This document shows positions 45,701 through 60,700 of a stretch of DNA of 64,000 nt, in pieces. Where the stretch lies: positions 69,501-133,500 of the forward strand of contig NC_134645.1 in assembly GCF_030463565.1 (NCBI RefSeq), given 5' to 3'. A model generated the notes under the pieces. It worked only from the letters and a program-made list of their open reading frames with translations, did no database searches and was not told the origin of the DNA. The stretch is from Pelecanus crispus (Eukaryota > Chordata > Aves > Pelecaniformes > Pelecanidae). Position numbers and translations under genes: made by a program. How positions within the stretch are numbered: position 1 is the stretch's first letter; each line of letters begins with the position of its first letter.

Positions 45701-48700
45701 TGTTTTGGGAAGGGTGAACAGTCTACAGTACTAAGATTAGGAGGCACCTGTCGGGAATAATGAGAAACACTGATGCACGTTCTCCAGATGATTTGGCAGA
45801 AGTTAAACCATTTGATATGCCCCCTGTCTGGGAAACTGAAAAGATCTCCCACAGAAGTCTTTTGCTTGCAAGTGTCTGGGAAGTCTGTGATGCAGTTCTA
45901 CAAGAAAAGCTACACGGTCACAAAGATCATTACACAGAAACAAAGATCATTACACAGAAACAGGAGAAAGTCCCAAACACCAAGGGCTCCACTAAGCCTG
46001 CGGGGGTGCTGCTCCAGCACGTACCGAAATTCAGGGGACAAGAGCGGGGTAAGGTGAAGCCTGGCTGCCCCAGAGCGGGTGGCCGGCAGCCGCAGTTCTG
46101 CTGGGTGGGAGGGAGCGGGAGGCAAGGCCTGGCTCCAGCTCCTCTCCGCAGGGGCAGGACTGGCTGGGGGAGCCGAGAGACCCGAACGGGTTCAGCCGCA
46201 GGCTCCCTCCTCGCCCTGCCGCCACCAGCAGCAGGGCCCGAGTCGCAGGATGAAGCGGCTGGTACACAAGCGCGCCCGGCACCCCTTCCTGCGAGCCCCC
46301 GGCAGCGCACGGCCGCCGCGGCCCGCTCTGACGCGGCAGTGGCCGGGCCTGGCCGCAGCCCCGAGCTCTGGCACGGACTCGCCACTGCCACGGGACAGTA
46401 CGTGTCAAACAGAAGGAAGGAGCATTTTCCCAGCAGCGCACATCCAGCCGTAGGCTGGCATGTCGAGAGAAAAAACCTGCACCGCAAAAGTGTAAAGCGA
46501 CAAGAGAGGATAAATGACTACTCAAAGTTAAAATTCGGGCTGCAGTTCTGTGCTGAAATAGTCAAGCAAAACCACGGATAATAGGCAGGGCTACATTATA
46601 AAAAGTTCTCTATAGGGATGACTAAATCTTGCTGTCACATAGTTACCTGCTTAGATCAGCAACATCTGATGCTCCTGACCCACTGTGGTTGTCTGCAGGC
46701 TCGAGCCATAGGCAGTAGATGATTCAAAAGCAAGTTCTTCCTTTGTTTAAACTACCTCGCTTTATAAATTAATTGCATTTAATCACATGATCAAAGCCAG
46801 ACTTTCTGTCACTGAAGAAAACCAATGTAGTTTACTTACTACGTTTCATAGCTTACGCTACTCCAGACTACTCAAACATTTGAAAGCAGACAGAATTTTG
46901 CCAGTCTTCAGGCACCCACAGTCCAATTTAACCACACCCTCACAATGAAAAGCGTAAGTCAAACCAAGCTTTCACAAAATTACAAGCAAACTAGATCTGT
47001 ATTTCTTTGTCAAATATCCAGTACTCTCTGCAGAAATCCGTGCAAAAATGCTCCTGCGCAACTGCTCAGTTCGCTGTTTTTTCTTCCACACAACACCCAC
47101 ATAATATTCTTTATTATTCTAGCGAGAACATTACACGTCTTTGAAAGAGTCTCGATTTCAAGGACACCCTTCGCAGTGTTATATTTGCTTTAGCAGTGCT
47201 TATTACTTTTGCTTGACTTTGTGTAAATGAAGTTGAGGTTACATGAGAATACTTCCCCTTGGTCAAGGACAGACAGAAACGGCAACATAAAATCTCCCTC
47301 CAGTCCCAGAGAAATAACTATCTGCCAATTTTGCATCGAGCCAACTGTTGGGACACTGGGGCACAGGAGAAAAACAAGCAAATTAGGACTGAAGTGAGCT
47401 CACAAGGAAAGTATTCTGCCCTGAGGGATGTTTACCTCCTAAATGCGGCTTATAGTCTCTTTTACAAATACTGCTCAGACTCGGCAAGATAGAGGGGCAG
47501 TGAGATTTTATACAGCAACAATGATTTCACTTTTGCGGATACACAAGTCTGTCTCTGTTTTTAAAACATGTATTCAAATACATAACTTATCTGCAACCAT
47601 TTATAAACATGTACATGTAACAGAGAGGTACAGAAATCCTGAGATTAGCAGCCCCTTCTCTCTCTTGCACACATTTGCTTGTTTTTTAAAGCTCTCGTAT
47701 ATCTTTTTAGTTAGCTTTAAGTGCAGCTTTACTAGGAGTGAACGAGAACGTTTAGAAGAATAAGATTTATTTCAAAAGTAAGTTGCTATAAAATGTGTCT
47801 CTGCTCCTAACTGTCACTGGCTTAGAATAAGTTCTCGTTTTACAGCTACAATCCATATGGTTAAAATTGGCACAGTTTTGGCCCAAGCATTGCAACAACT
47901 TCAGCCCAATTCAGGGAAAAAATACATGTGTGCCAGCAAATAAAGGATTCTGTATTGTTAAGAGTACAGCAGCTAAAAAATAAAATTTAAAAACCCAGTA
48001 ATAATCGCAGGAAAAAAGTCCATACTGCTATACAGCTATTTTAAGGATAACTTTTTACGAACAACTTTGCAGCATAGTTCTGAGCTGCTAGGATGATTGG
48101 GGGCTGGGGAGGTGCGGGGCTGTTTTGTTTTCAGACTCAAATACTCAGTGGATCGCACTCTGCTAGCAAAGTCAACTCCACCTTTCCAAACTGGCACAAA
48201 GACTATCACCACTGTGAAGACAGATGACACATTTTCACCTTCCCCCAAAACACAGGACAGTGTTTCTTACCTATTTGGTCCTCGGGAATCAGCGATTCAA
48301 TTGGGGGATCAAGTTCGGAGCTTTGGGACAAATAGTTCTTGACTTGGGTCATGAACTGCCGAATCGTTTGCAGCATATCAGTGCTCGAAACATGGCACTC
48401 CTTGTTTTCCTGGAGAAAGCTGACATAGTCCTGCACCAGGCATCCAAAATAAGTGCGTTTGTCCTGGGACATCTCCGCAATTTTCTTAATCATCCTCTTT
48501 TCAGGGGTCATGAAGGAACTGAAAACTCCACTGACTTTCCGTAGCTGAGATTTCACAATCTTGGGGAGAACAAACGAACTGTTTCTTTTCTTCTTGGGCT
48601 TCAGAGGGGGTGCCATGCTCTCTTGGTCGCTTTCCCCCTCAAAATCCTCCAGGCTGCTGTTAGTGTCCCCCTCATAGCCAAACAGCGGCATGTTCCGATC

Positions 48701-51700
48701 GAAGTCCAGCGAGTCAGACGAGGAGGTGGAAATGCTCATGTCGCTCAGCCTCTGCCTGCCTCCATTCCAGGGTATGTGTGACTCAGAGCTGGTAGCTACC
48801 GTCTTTTTGGCGGCTCCTGGAGCCAGCTCCGGCAGGGTTTCACCTGGAACGCCGGCAGCTTTGGGCACGCTCACCGAGCTGCAGCCAGGTCGAATTACTG
48901 CTGCCGTCTTCGAGCTGCCTTCCACCTCTGAGCAAACAGCCTGCTTCTTCAGCCGAGGAGGTGGAATAGGGGTTGGTTTATTCTGCAGCAAATCCAAGCC
49001 TCTCTCTTTCTTATGGTTGACTGTTTCTGGCATGCTCGCCTGCTTTATAGTCCTGGAAAGCTGCGGACTCGTGAGGATGCTATTAATAGAAGGTGGCGGC
49101 GGCCGGGGCGGGGGGGAGCGAGGCCTCGCCGTGCCATTCACGTCTTGAGCTCTCGGGCTCTGCCTTTTCAGACTTCCACTGACATCCTGGCTGTGCACTT
49201 TTAAGAAGAGGGGATTAATGAAACACAGCGCTCCGTTGGTCTGGCTGCACTCCAGCTCCGAAGGCGTTCTGGTTCGTATAGAATGCACTCCATTTATAAG
49301 GCAGAGCTGACGCGAGTCTTTACAAGCACCGTCCAAAGGCGCAGGCCTACGGGGAGGTGAAGGATCTGGGGGGTTGCTGTTAGCTGGGGAGCTCCAAAAG
49401 TCTGAAAATCATCATTGTGTTAGCGTAAGAATGCAAAACAGAATGCAGATAGCTTTCAGAACATTCAGCTTAATGTCATCGGTTTCAAGTATTAAGAAAT
49501 TTAGACAAGCTTTTATTAATTCAAGGGGGGGAAAAAAAAATTCCAAGCGAACCTCTTAAAGCACCACCAGACATAATTGCATGCTACACTCCTGGGGCTG
49601 CTCATTTTTAAGTATCATGACCAAAGCGTAGCTTCAAATCAGCCCACTGAACTAAGCTGAAAAATAAACTGAGAATCAAAGAGAGGAATGGAGACTATAA
49701 CACAGTAATTCTTACCAACTTGAGACTGAAATGAACACAAACTACTCACTAGCATCTCACTCAGGAGAAATAAGCCTAGATTCTCCGCTAATATAAATAA
49801 GCTCACTCCATTAAAGACAACAGTTAGGCTGATTTACACCAGCTGATGGCCACTTATGGCAACTCAACAAAAATTTTGATTTGGTTTCTTTTGATAGGGA
49901 ACAAAACAAACTACACATGACAAGACAGCTCACATTTTGCTGCAGTGGGTGCACACACAATCTTTAGCGATGCAGACCAAATGCTCGCGTGTCTTTAAGG
50001 GCGCTGGCCTGCAGCCCTGCCTTTGCAATGGTGACACAGTTTGCCTGAGGTTTTAGACGCTCAGTAGCACATAAACAGACATAATGTGCAGTCCCACACC
50101 AGCAGTGTGGAAAACATGTACTAAACCAGCAAGTTTCAGCTGCAGCCTCTGCACTTGTCCTGGCAAAGTGTCAGCACCTTTGTGAAACCGAGTCAACGGT
50201 AAGGCCCATCGGCTCCTGAAAGCACCAAGATTGAAACCAGACAAGCCCTTGAGGACAGCAATTGGACTGAAATAAGAGAGGAATACCAGAGGAGGGAAAT
50301 TTTGCTAAAATTTGCCAATCTTGACGTGGCCCCTTCTCTTGTAGTGTCAAGATGCCCCACTGGGGCTGTTAAGCAATGACACCTGGGCCCAACTGCATGA
50401 ATGCCAAGCACTCCACAACAGGGTCCATGCCCGATGGCTGTGTCTTGCCTACAGGGCAGATGACAGGAGATGGCCCTGGTGATAGGCCACTGCCAGAGAA
50501 CATCTGTAGGCACAGACATATTTCTCTACACAGTCATGCAGCGCTGCCATTTTCTTCCTGCTCCATGACTTCACATCCTGCCTGCAGGTCCCTCAGCAGA
50601 CTGGTTAGCGTGCCTGGCATGTGGGCTGTTGCAAACGCACGTGATGTAAGTGCTGCTGCAGGTGAAACACAAGAGAGACAGAGAGGGAATCCTGTGTTCA
50701 GCACATGAAACCTTACAGGTTGGCAACAGCCTTGAAACCTTGACCACCAGTTCTTCCTGATGCGGTTTGCGGGGCTACATGCTGTTGACCTGCCTTGTGC
50801 AGTTCTCCCTCTGAGCCTACAGCGTAACAGAGCTCTGACAGGAGCTACAACCCTCTGTGTTCAGACCAGGGTGCTTTGTGCCTACATGTCGCTTAAGGAA
50901 AGCTTGCACTTAACAGGAAGGGCCCTTGGGACTTTTTAGGCATGTCTTGGGTCCACAGCGTTGGAGGGCTGACTTTCTGCTGTGCTCTTTGGCACGTGGA
51001 CACCTAAAACTCCATCAAAACATCAACTTTGTTGTTGGTTTTTGCTCACAGAAACTGTGATCTTAACCTGGTGTATAGCAGGTAATTGATCCCAAATACA
51101 TCAACCACGGAGTTAGACGCTGATCCGTCTGTCTCCTCCTCAGCTTTCAAATGTATTAGCTTAAAGAAACAACACACACAATGCAGACAGAGACTGTTCA
51201 AGAGCAAGACTAACTGTGCAGCAAGTAGGCCACGATGCTCTCAGGTACCGAGGACAAAAACAGCGTGGTTAGTCTGGAGGGCTTGCTCAACAGCACCATT
51301 CTCATCTCCTATGGAGAAACTCACTTAATGTTACTTTAGGGCTTCCAGGTGTCACTGGGAGACTGTCTTCACTACACTCTACCCCAACCAGACCCACCCC
51401 CCCCCCGTCTTTTTTTTTTCCTTCCTGTCCAAACATTCACCTAATCAACAGTTCCATGTTTGCCTCTATTCCAACAAAAGTCCATACTTTCAACAAATTA
51501 CCTAACCTCCCAGATAAGCAGTTCAGAAGTCATTTGTCTCCTCTCTAAAACAAATCCCTTAATTGCATCACTACTGCAGCAAGACAAAATGCAAAGCAGC
51601 GCAATACTTCCCTGTGTTTGGCTTTGCTGCAGAGTCCCAAACAGTTCTAGAGAGACTCACGCTAACTCTCTGATTTACTGAGGAGCTATTTCTGAATCAA

Positions 51701-54700
51701 AGATTATTCAAAAATCTACTGGGACAAAGACTGCTGACAGTCACCCCTCCCTTCCTGCAAAAGGAAGCGAGGCCGTTCAGCTCTTTGCAGGAGTTGCTCA
51801 ATCTGGGTGGAGCCCATGTTTCAAATCCCACCAGGCTTTGTGTCTCCTGCAAGCTCAAGGTACGTTTTACAACGAGCCTGTATTTGGTTGTGGCAGTCAA
51901 GCGATGCAAGGACATGTCCTTGCGTTTTCTTCTGTAATTTTACAAATCTCACCAAACCAACGTGCATGGATACATTCTGCAGATCCTATGTATATGCGCC
52001 TCCTTCCATTAATAGGCTACTGCACTGAGCCACTGATCTCAAAAATCACCATTCTAAGATCACACGTCAGTCTGAAAGACATTTTCTTAACAGGGAACCT
52101 CAGTTCTTACACTCTCCTGGCAACTCCAGCAAATTATCAAGCTAGCGCCTGCTGTGTAAGCCCACAGCCAACATCAGCCCTTGGAGGAGAAGCTGTATCA
52201 ACCTCTGTCTGGGGATTTTGAGACTTGCTTTGCTGAAGGGCTGCCCAGAGAGGGGAGATGAGAAGGAAGGAAACAGCGCTAACAAAAATATCACAGAAGG
52301 CACGGAAGGAAGGAAGAGCACCAAGGTCACCATTTGGCAAGTACAAGGTTGGGCCTTCCCAATAAAAGAGGCTGCTTTTCCAAATGAAATCTGTATCATC
52401 ACTGATGAATATGAACTACTTACTGATACAGACTGCGTCTTCAAGCTTACAGCAATGCTACAGGGAATGACATCTATTAAAGAACTACTTACTCAGTCCA
52501 AGCTGAGCAATCTCTTCAAGTTGAGCTTCTGTCTTTGCTGCAGCAATAGCATGAGGCAATTTCAGGGTGAACGGAAGGACATCCCTGTTGTCAAAGAGAA
52601 AACCAATTATGGTTGTCACAACAACATCCATAGTTTCAAAAGCATTTGTTTTCAACACTGGCAGTGGCTGAGCTCTGATTCTTATTTTCTTCTTGAGCTG
52701 TGGCAGGTAGCAAGAGCCTTAAACACACAGCACACGGTGAAAACATGTCCACCCTGGGGCTCCTTTACATTGCAAAGTGGTGTGAAATGCAAATGACAGT
52801 CAAGTCCCCAGGACTCTATTTAGACTCATTTCCACAGAGCCATCCCGTATTTTCTCCCATTGCAGCAGAAGCTCTTAGACCTGGTCTTTTATGAGCATAC
52901 CAGTGAGATGCAAAAGTGTTATCTACCCTTAACCCTTCAGCGAAGCTTCTTATTTTCTGAATATGTTGTTGATTGCTCTCCAAGTTGAATTCCAGTTCTC
53001 CAAATAAAGACTTAAACGAGTACTTGGGCAGCTACCCTAAAAATTTCTAAGCTAGTATGTTTTGGCGCTACTCTGTCCTAGGCTGAAAACACACTTCATT
53101 AAAGAAAGTCTTTATCATTTATTCTCATATGTGGTTTCTCTTCACTGCATACTAGAAGGTCAATGGCTGTTTACAAAGGGAAATGCATGAATGCATGAAC
53201 AACAACATAAGCCAAATCCAGTGTAAAAAAGCTTTTAGACAGATTTTTAAGGGACAAAACCACTTAACCACATGTACATTGTATTAGTACTACCATCAAC
53301 CAATACCATACCTCTTGCCCAGTTGGTACCGAAACACCCTCAAAACAACAGTGCATGCTGAACTGCAAAATCTGTAGTACAAGTACCTATGTAATTTAGA
53401 GTAAATGAGAACAAATGGAGGACAGGAATCCTACATACAAGTGGTGTCAGCATAATTTATTTTTTTAAGGCTGTGAATAAGCCAACCATCTGTGGAAGCA
53501 CAGACAGTGGGTTTGTAATCACATAAATATTCTTTATGTTGCATGTTAACTTGTTGAAAAAGCAGAATCTCAGAACACCACTCAAATTCAAATCAAGCAT
53601 ATGCACGAGACTGATACGCTAGCTAAAAAGTATTTGAGAAGACACTTTCAAATTGTACCACAGATAATCTAGAGTCTAGAACATCATCAAGGACTCAATA
53701 TAAAGACAGGTAACTCTTGACTCATACAAACTGACTGGGTATCTATTGCAAGAAATTCTCTCTGGTTTTAGGAAATTGTCCTGGTTTTGCTGTGATGTAC
53801 CAAATGGTATTCTCTCTCACAATAGCTACCTATCTGCTTCCCTAAGAAATCTACACATTTTCCTCTTGCACGCCCATCAGTCCTAGACTGCTGCTTGAAG
53901 AGGACAAGGATGCTGGGTAGATGCTGCCACATAAGAAATGTGAGGCAAACGGAAACACTTAGGATGTTTCTCCACTGAATTGGGAAATAAGCATCTGCTT
54001 CCAAAAGCATACCCACAATCAAAGACTGAGCTTTGTTTACTGAAATCTCTGGACAGGTTTGCAGCTGAAGTTGTGTTTATTACTGGTATCTGTGGATGGG
54101 TTTGCAGCTAAACTTGTGTTTACAAAGATGCACTACGAAAGCTTTAACACCATGTCTCAGTTGCGATCGCCACTCTTGTCACTTCCTTCCCCTAAGGGCA
54201 ACAAGAAAAGGAACAGAACAATAAACAGGTGAAGAGCCTATTTATGAAATTTTGTACGTGCTTCCTGAATGGAAGGCCCAACTGCATCAGGATACTAAAT
54301 TCACACTTAGCTGGCTGAAACACCATTAAGAAAATTAAAGCCACTTTGCAGAGAGAGACTCACTTATAAGACTCATGAGCAAAGCAACAAGCTACTGTGT
54401 GTCTGTGGGCTGGCTTTTAGCAAATGCAAAGCAACTTGGAGCCTTCAGTGAAAGAAAAGGGATAAACTAATGAAACAACAACAAAAAAACAAACAAACAA
54501 AAATCTACATTTGCTGCATCTCCCTGTAGGCACTTAAGAGGGAATTTACCAGAGCCTGGCTACTGTGCAGAACTGAAAGGGTGACAAGATAAGGATTCTC
54601 TCATCATTAAACTGCTTTTAAATGCAGTTTCAGCTTGTTTCTTATCTGAGCGCTGACCAATTATTTATGTAGTATAAATGCTTCTTTCATCATGTGCATG

Positions 54701-57700
54701 TACAGCTTGGCAAAATGGAGACCTGTAACAAAGGGGGTCTAGATGCTTCTCCACCACAAACAAAACCAGTAAACAACCTAAGTGCATCCCTAGTGGGCAT
54801 CTCCCACAGCAGAAATCACCACTGTCAGCACTAATTGGCAACCTCTTTGCAGTACAAGGACCAAGACCATCAAAGTTGCCTCTCTCCACCTTCCTTCAGA
54901 AAATGTGCAGATGTGCAGTTTGGCCGTGTCCTGTCTGTGGATAAATGTAAGGCTTGAGCACCAGTCTGGAAGTTTTCACCAGTAAACTAAAGTCAAATTG
55001 AAAACAACGTAAAAGATAAAAAACACCAGCTATTTTTTCCTCCGGAAAACAAGTTGAGTAACTGTCCTGGTGTCGGTTGGGATAGAGTTAATTTTCTTCC
55101 TAGTCGCAGGCATAGTGCTGTGGTTTGGATTTAGTAGGAGAAGAATGTTGATAACACGCTGATGGTTTAGTTGTTGCTCAGCACTGCTCATGCCAGTCAA
55201 GGGCTTTTCAGCTTCCCATGCTCTGCCAGGGGCACAAGAAACTGGGAGGGGGCACAGCCAGAATAGTTGATCCCAACTGCCCAAAGGGCTGTTCCATACC
55301 ATACGGCGTCATGGGCAGTATAGAAACTGGGGGGGTTGGCCGGGGAGCAGCGATCGCTGCTCGGGGACTGTCTGGGTATCGGTCGGTGGGTGGTGAGCAA
55401 ACTGCATTGTGCATCACTTGCTTTGGATATTATTATTGTTATTATCATTATTATATTGTTATTATTATCATTACTATTTTACTTTATTTCAATTATTAAA
55501 CTGTTCTTATCTCAACCCAGGAGTGTTTCTCACTCTTACTCCTCCAATTCTCTCCCCCGTCCCATCGGGGTAGGGGGAGTGAGCGAGCGGCTGCGTGGTG
55601 CTGAGCTGCTGGCTGGGGCTGAACCATGACAGTAACCATAAACCAGAAAGCTGATAAGGCCATTTTTGTTGTTCACAATTTACAGATATCTTGGCTGTCA
55701 TATTCTACAGTGTGATCTGACATTTTTCCATTATGCTCCAAAAATGCTTTTTACTAGCCATTCCGAGAAACAGACATTGCAAGATAGTTTATGGTGCTTA
55801 TTAAATGAGTTACAGAGCAGTTAAGACAGCATTACAAGATACCAGCTAAAGTAAAGTTTAACTTGGCAACAGCTCACGGTTGGGTGGGTAACAAAACACC
55901 AGCCTTCCAATAATCAGTACCAAATAAGACAGAGACACTTGCTTCCAATTCTCATTTCTCCCATTACCTTCTAAGACTCTTGAGACTCTCATTTTTTCAA
56001 GACAGTCTAGCAAATGCAACTCAGAACGTAACACCATCTTACCTGCTAATACAGTAGAAAGCAATGAGCCTGAATAAATCAGCAAAACTTATTCCAGACC
56101 CCTCCAAGGAAAACGCTGCAAAGAAAGTTACAAGAGGGAAAGAATCACACATCTATCCACCATTTCTTAGAAAAGCTTAATAAAATGCATCTCAGATTTT
56201 TGCATAAAATTATTAAGTTTGCACCATCAAACTAGCTACTGTTTGGTTAAGCGAAAACAACTCTCTGGAGGAGTACATGTCTGTGCTAAAGGCATTTTCA
56301 AGAACATACTGATAGTCTTGGTGGTGGGTCTGGTTTTGTATTCCAAACATATGGTCTAATTCCTGGGAAACAGATCAAGTGTGATTAGAATTGCACAACA
56401 TTTTGCTAATCAACAATAAATCAATCACTGAGGCTTTGTTTGCCCAGTGTACTATTATACCTGATTTTTAAATCTCTTATTTCCTCCTCTTGCATTCCAT
56501 CCTACTCACTTGCCTTCTCCCCAGATGTGTTAGTGCCTAATGAGATATAAGAAATTTTCATTCACTTGGCAAAAACCATTTAACCTGGAAACCCTGTAAA
56601 AAAAGCCTCAGACAATTCTGCTTCATTCCATTGCCTTGCACAATGGGGGAGGAAGACACGAGCAACGCCCTTCATTTTTTCCCACTCTGTACCATTGTTT
56701 CTTATTGATATAAATATTTATTTACAGTAATGATGACAGAAGAAGTGACTGCCACCTCACATCAACCTCTCTCTGATTTCAGCAGCAAGTCTCACCCAAT
56801 GACTACAAAGATCAAGCACAAGATGCTCCTAGAGTGAAATGATCTAGATCTTGTACCTCTGGACATGGCTGAGGCCAGAACAACAGAAGGAAGAGCATTT
56901 ATGAAATGTAACGGTAGCATAAGACAGGTTCCTCAAGTACACGAATGCCGGTCTCTTGCAGCCTCGGACAACTTCTACAAAGAGGTGAATGTGAAGTCTG
57001 TGATTGCTTCAGCCCATCCCCGAGTTAGAAAAGCCAGCTCACAGGGTGACTGCAGCTGGTGTGGCACGCACACTGTAGCTGTTTCACCAGCAGCGGAAGG
57101 CTTTTGAAAGTCATCTCCCAAGCAAAGTACTTCCACTGCTGCAGACGCTTCAGACATCTGGGCTGAAACAAGGTGGACTCGCAGGCTTGGTGGGGAAAGC
57201 CAAAAGCCACGCAGCAGCTTAGGATTCCTCAGCAACGCCTCTCAGTGAGTAGCAAAGGCGTAATTTTGTCAGTAGTCCATGCTGCAAGGCCAGCTCCCCC
57301 ACGCAAGGTTCCAGCGCTACTGACTATAAAGTCTGCACGTGAAGCAGAGGAAAACTTAAGTCAGGTACTGATCTTTCATCCAGCCTTTACACTGAAGGAC
57401 AGGTCAACCTGGTCATTCATGTGCCTGGAAAAAGGGACTTTAAGAGAAACACTAACAATGCAGACATTAAGCACGCAGGTGATCTGGGGGCAGGCTAAGA
57501 GAAGATGGGTGTTCAGATCCCTGACTACAATTAAAACCTCAGCTATGACTGGCGAGTAAAAACATCGGCAGATACTTCCCCCTTGTGGTAAAATTTTATT
57601 CATGAAAGACAATATATTTTTCTTTTCTAGATGGGAGAGAGGGAATTCATTAGTACAACAAGCATATGAACACAGCCTTAGATCACACAGATTAAATACA

Positions 57701-60700
57701 TCCGTACTACTGTCAGTCAAGCAGCTTTCCACAAATATTAACTCACTTATGTGAGAGAGATGACTTCGTGGCTGAAAAAAACCAAAACGGAAAAAAACCT
57801 GTCATTGATAGCTTTCTCTTCTCTTTGTCATGCCTTGTTTGTAACTGGAACCAAAACCAGACACACAGAATTAACATTTTGTTGTTGCTGGGGGTGGGGA
57901 AGGGAGAAGTAAAAAGGGAAAAAACTCAAACTAAAATTATCTCATTTTACTAACAGAAATAGAAGTTAAACTACAGACCCTCTGCTTCAGGGAAGTTTAA
58001 CTGAAATTGTTGCTAATTTTCTCCAGTTTTCACTTTCTTGTTAAAATGAACCATTTGCTCCACTTGCAGTTTCTGCACCACATACAGTCACCATCCGCAG
58101 CTTCCTTTTTTCATTCCTGTATCATGAACATATTTTTCACACCCTCCCTCTACAGGGATGAGGGCAGTATTGTTTTGAAACTGACTCGAACTCTAACATC
58201 TGCTCATTTCTATTAGAAAACAGGGAACAAGTATAGTTGCAATTAAAAACCAAAAATCATTGATCTTGCATCAGAAACAGTTCCAAAGGATTCAAATCCA
58301 TCTAGTTATTACATTAAACTAAAAAAAGAAAACCCACACTGTCCTGGTTTCAGCTGGGATAGAGTTAATTTTCTTCCTAGCAGCTGGCATAGTGCTGTGT
58401 TTTGGATGTAGTAGAATAATGTTGATAACACACTGGCTGATAACACACTGATGTTGTAGTTGTTGCTCAGCACTGCTTACACCAGTCAAGGACTTTTCAG
58501 GTTCCCATGCTCTGCCAGGGGCACAAGAAGCTGGGAGGGGGCACAGCCAGGAGAGCCGACCCAAACTGGCCAGAGGGACATTCCATAGCAAATGACATCA
58601 TGCTCAGTATAGAAACTGGGTGGGGGGGTGGGGGGGGGTGGGGGGTGTGGAGAACCACTGCTCCGGAACTGGCTGGGTATTGGTCAGCGGGTGGTGAGCA
58701 ATTGCATTGTGCATCACTTGCTTTGTATATTCTTTACGATTATTATTATTATTTTCTCTTTCTCTGCTATCCTATTAAACTGCCCTTATCTCAACCCATG
58801 GGGTTTACTTCCCCACCCCCGCCCCCCGATTCTCTCCCCCATCCCACCGGGAGGGGGGAAGTTGAGCAAGTGGCTGTGTGGTTCTTAGTTGCCAACTGGG
58901 GTTAAACCACAATACGCACCCAAATTTGTAGACAGAAAGAGCTCATGACAGAGTTGCATCCAAGAACAGTCCTCTGAGTACAAGGAAATGCAAGGACACT
59001 TCACTGACAGCAGACAGGATTATAGACTACGTTTCTACAGAAGAGGGTAACTACCCATAATAATCAGTGAATCCTGGATTTGGCAAGGTACATAAAAGAA
59101 ATATTCCAGTTGCGTCCAGCACAGACTTAAGCGTTTCTGCGTATCTTCCCTTCTCCGGGATATGCCGGACCCACTCACAGAGCCCTCCGCAGAGAGCACT
59201 GCAGAGAGCACTGTAGGCAGTCTGTGACACTATTTGCATGAGTTTGGGTATCTGCTGCTGTGGGTTTCACCAGTGTGGAGTGCCCCTGGCTCATACAGGG
59301 TGACAAATAGCTGAAAAGTATGTACGTCACAACTTACTGTACGTGCTTTCTTTTATTGCAAATTCTTTTAGGCAGGACCCACAGTCACTGGGCAGACGCA
59401 GAGAGATGACTTTCTTCTGCAATCTTGCAGATTTCCTAACCAGAAATATCTGTTGTGGAGAAGGCAAAAGGACATGGCTTTAATTTCATCACAGACGCCT
59501 TAATAGAGGCAGATGATAGACAAAAGGAACCAGAACAACTTCATGATCTCTGATCTATATAAAACATCTCAGAATTTTACTCTGTCATTACTGTATCAGG
59601 TCCAACAGCTTGGTGTAAAATGGCAGCAGAACATTTAGGAAAACATCTCATCCTTGTGTAACAGACACATGACACCAAGTCCATTATGCCCTTCTCGGAG
59701 CTCTCCAGTTTAACACGCAGCAAATCCCAAGCCTTGAGTCAAGCTGCAGAGGCTGGAGGAGACTGATGGTGGAGTGCTCCTGTGTCCCACCAGCCCATTC
59801 ACGCAATCCTTCTGCACCAGGATGGAGGCAGCATTAGAAACATGCCATCGGCCTCATCCAAGCAGACAGGGCCCAGTTTTCATCATAGCAGCTTTAATGC
59901 CGGCACCAGTGGAAAATAAAATGCTATAATGTCCCATTTGTTTATTGCTTTCTTGTTATGAAGGAAATACATCTGTTACATACTGTGCTGGTTTTGGCTG
60001 GGATAGCATTAATTTTCTCCATAGTGGCTAGTGTGGGGCTACGTTTTGGATTTGTGCTGAAAACAGTGCTGATAATACAGGGATGTTTCAGGTACCGCTG
60101 AGCAGTGCTGACACAGAGCCAAGGCCTTTTCTGCTCCTCACCCCACCCCAGCAGCGAGCGGGCTGGGGGGCACAAGAAGTTGGGAGGGGACACAGCCGGG
60201 ACAGCTGACCCCAGCTGACCCAAGGGATATCCCATACCGTATGGTGTCATGCTCAGCATACAAAGCTGGGGAAGAAGGAAGGGGGGGATGTTTGGAGCGA
60301 TGGCGTTCGTCTCCCCAAGTAACCGTTACGCGTGATGGAGCCCAGCTTTCCTGGAGATGGCTGAGCACCTGCCTGCCGATGGGAAGCAGAGAATGAATTC
60401 CTTGTTCTGCTTTGCTTGTGTGCGCAGCTTTTGCTGTACCTATTAAACTGTCCTTATCTCAACCCACGAGTTTTCTCACTTTTACCTTTCTGATTCTCTC
60501 CCCCATCCCACCGGGGGTGGGGGGTGAGTGAGCGGCCGCGTGGTGCCTGGTTGCCGGCTGGGGTTAAACCACGACACATACAACCGCGGTTGGCAAGGTC
60601 CAGCTTTGGAGCTGTAATTGCAGCAGTCTAGTTCTCAGCTCCAGAGGACCCCAAACTAATCCCCCAACATATCAGCCCAGGTAATGGGGCACACTCCAAC

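Larger units (their letters stand above)
38664..48270. other. Large RIN2 intron (about 9.6 kb)
   Basis: Contains A-rich simple repeat (38880-38940), T runs (39849-39868, 40750, 43219-43240), one solo LTR (42413-42971), a YY1-like AAGATGGCGAGGAGG at about 41429 and a CpG island near 46.0-46.4 kb. No RIN2 exon is missing across this interval, because the flanking exon phases join directly. Confidence 0.6.

Noticed and set aside
53777-53800. TGTCCTGGTTTTGCTG resembling an LTR start
   Set aside because: Only the first bases match. No LTR body, end or target duplication follows.
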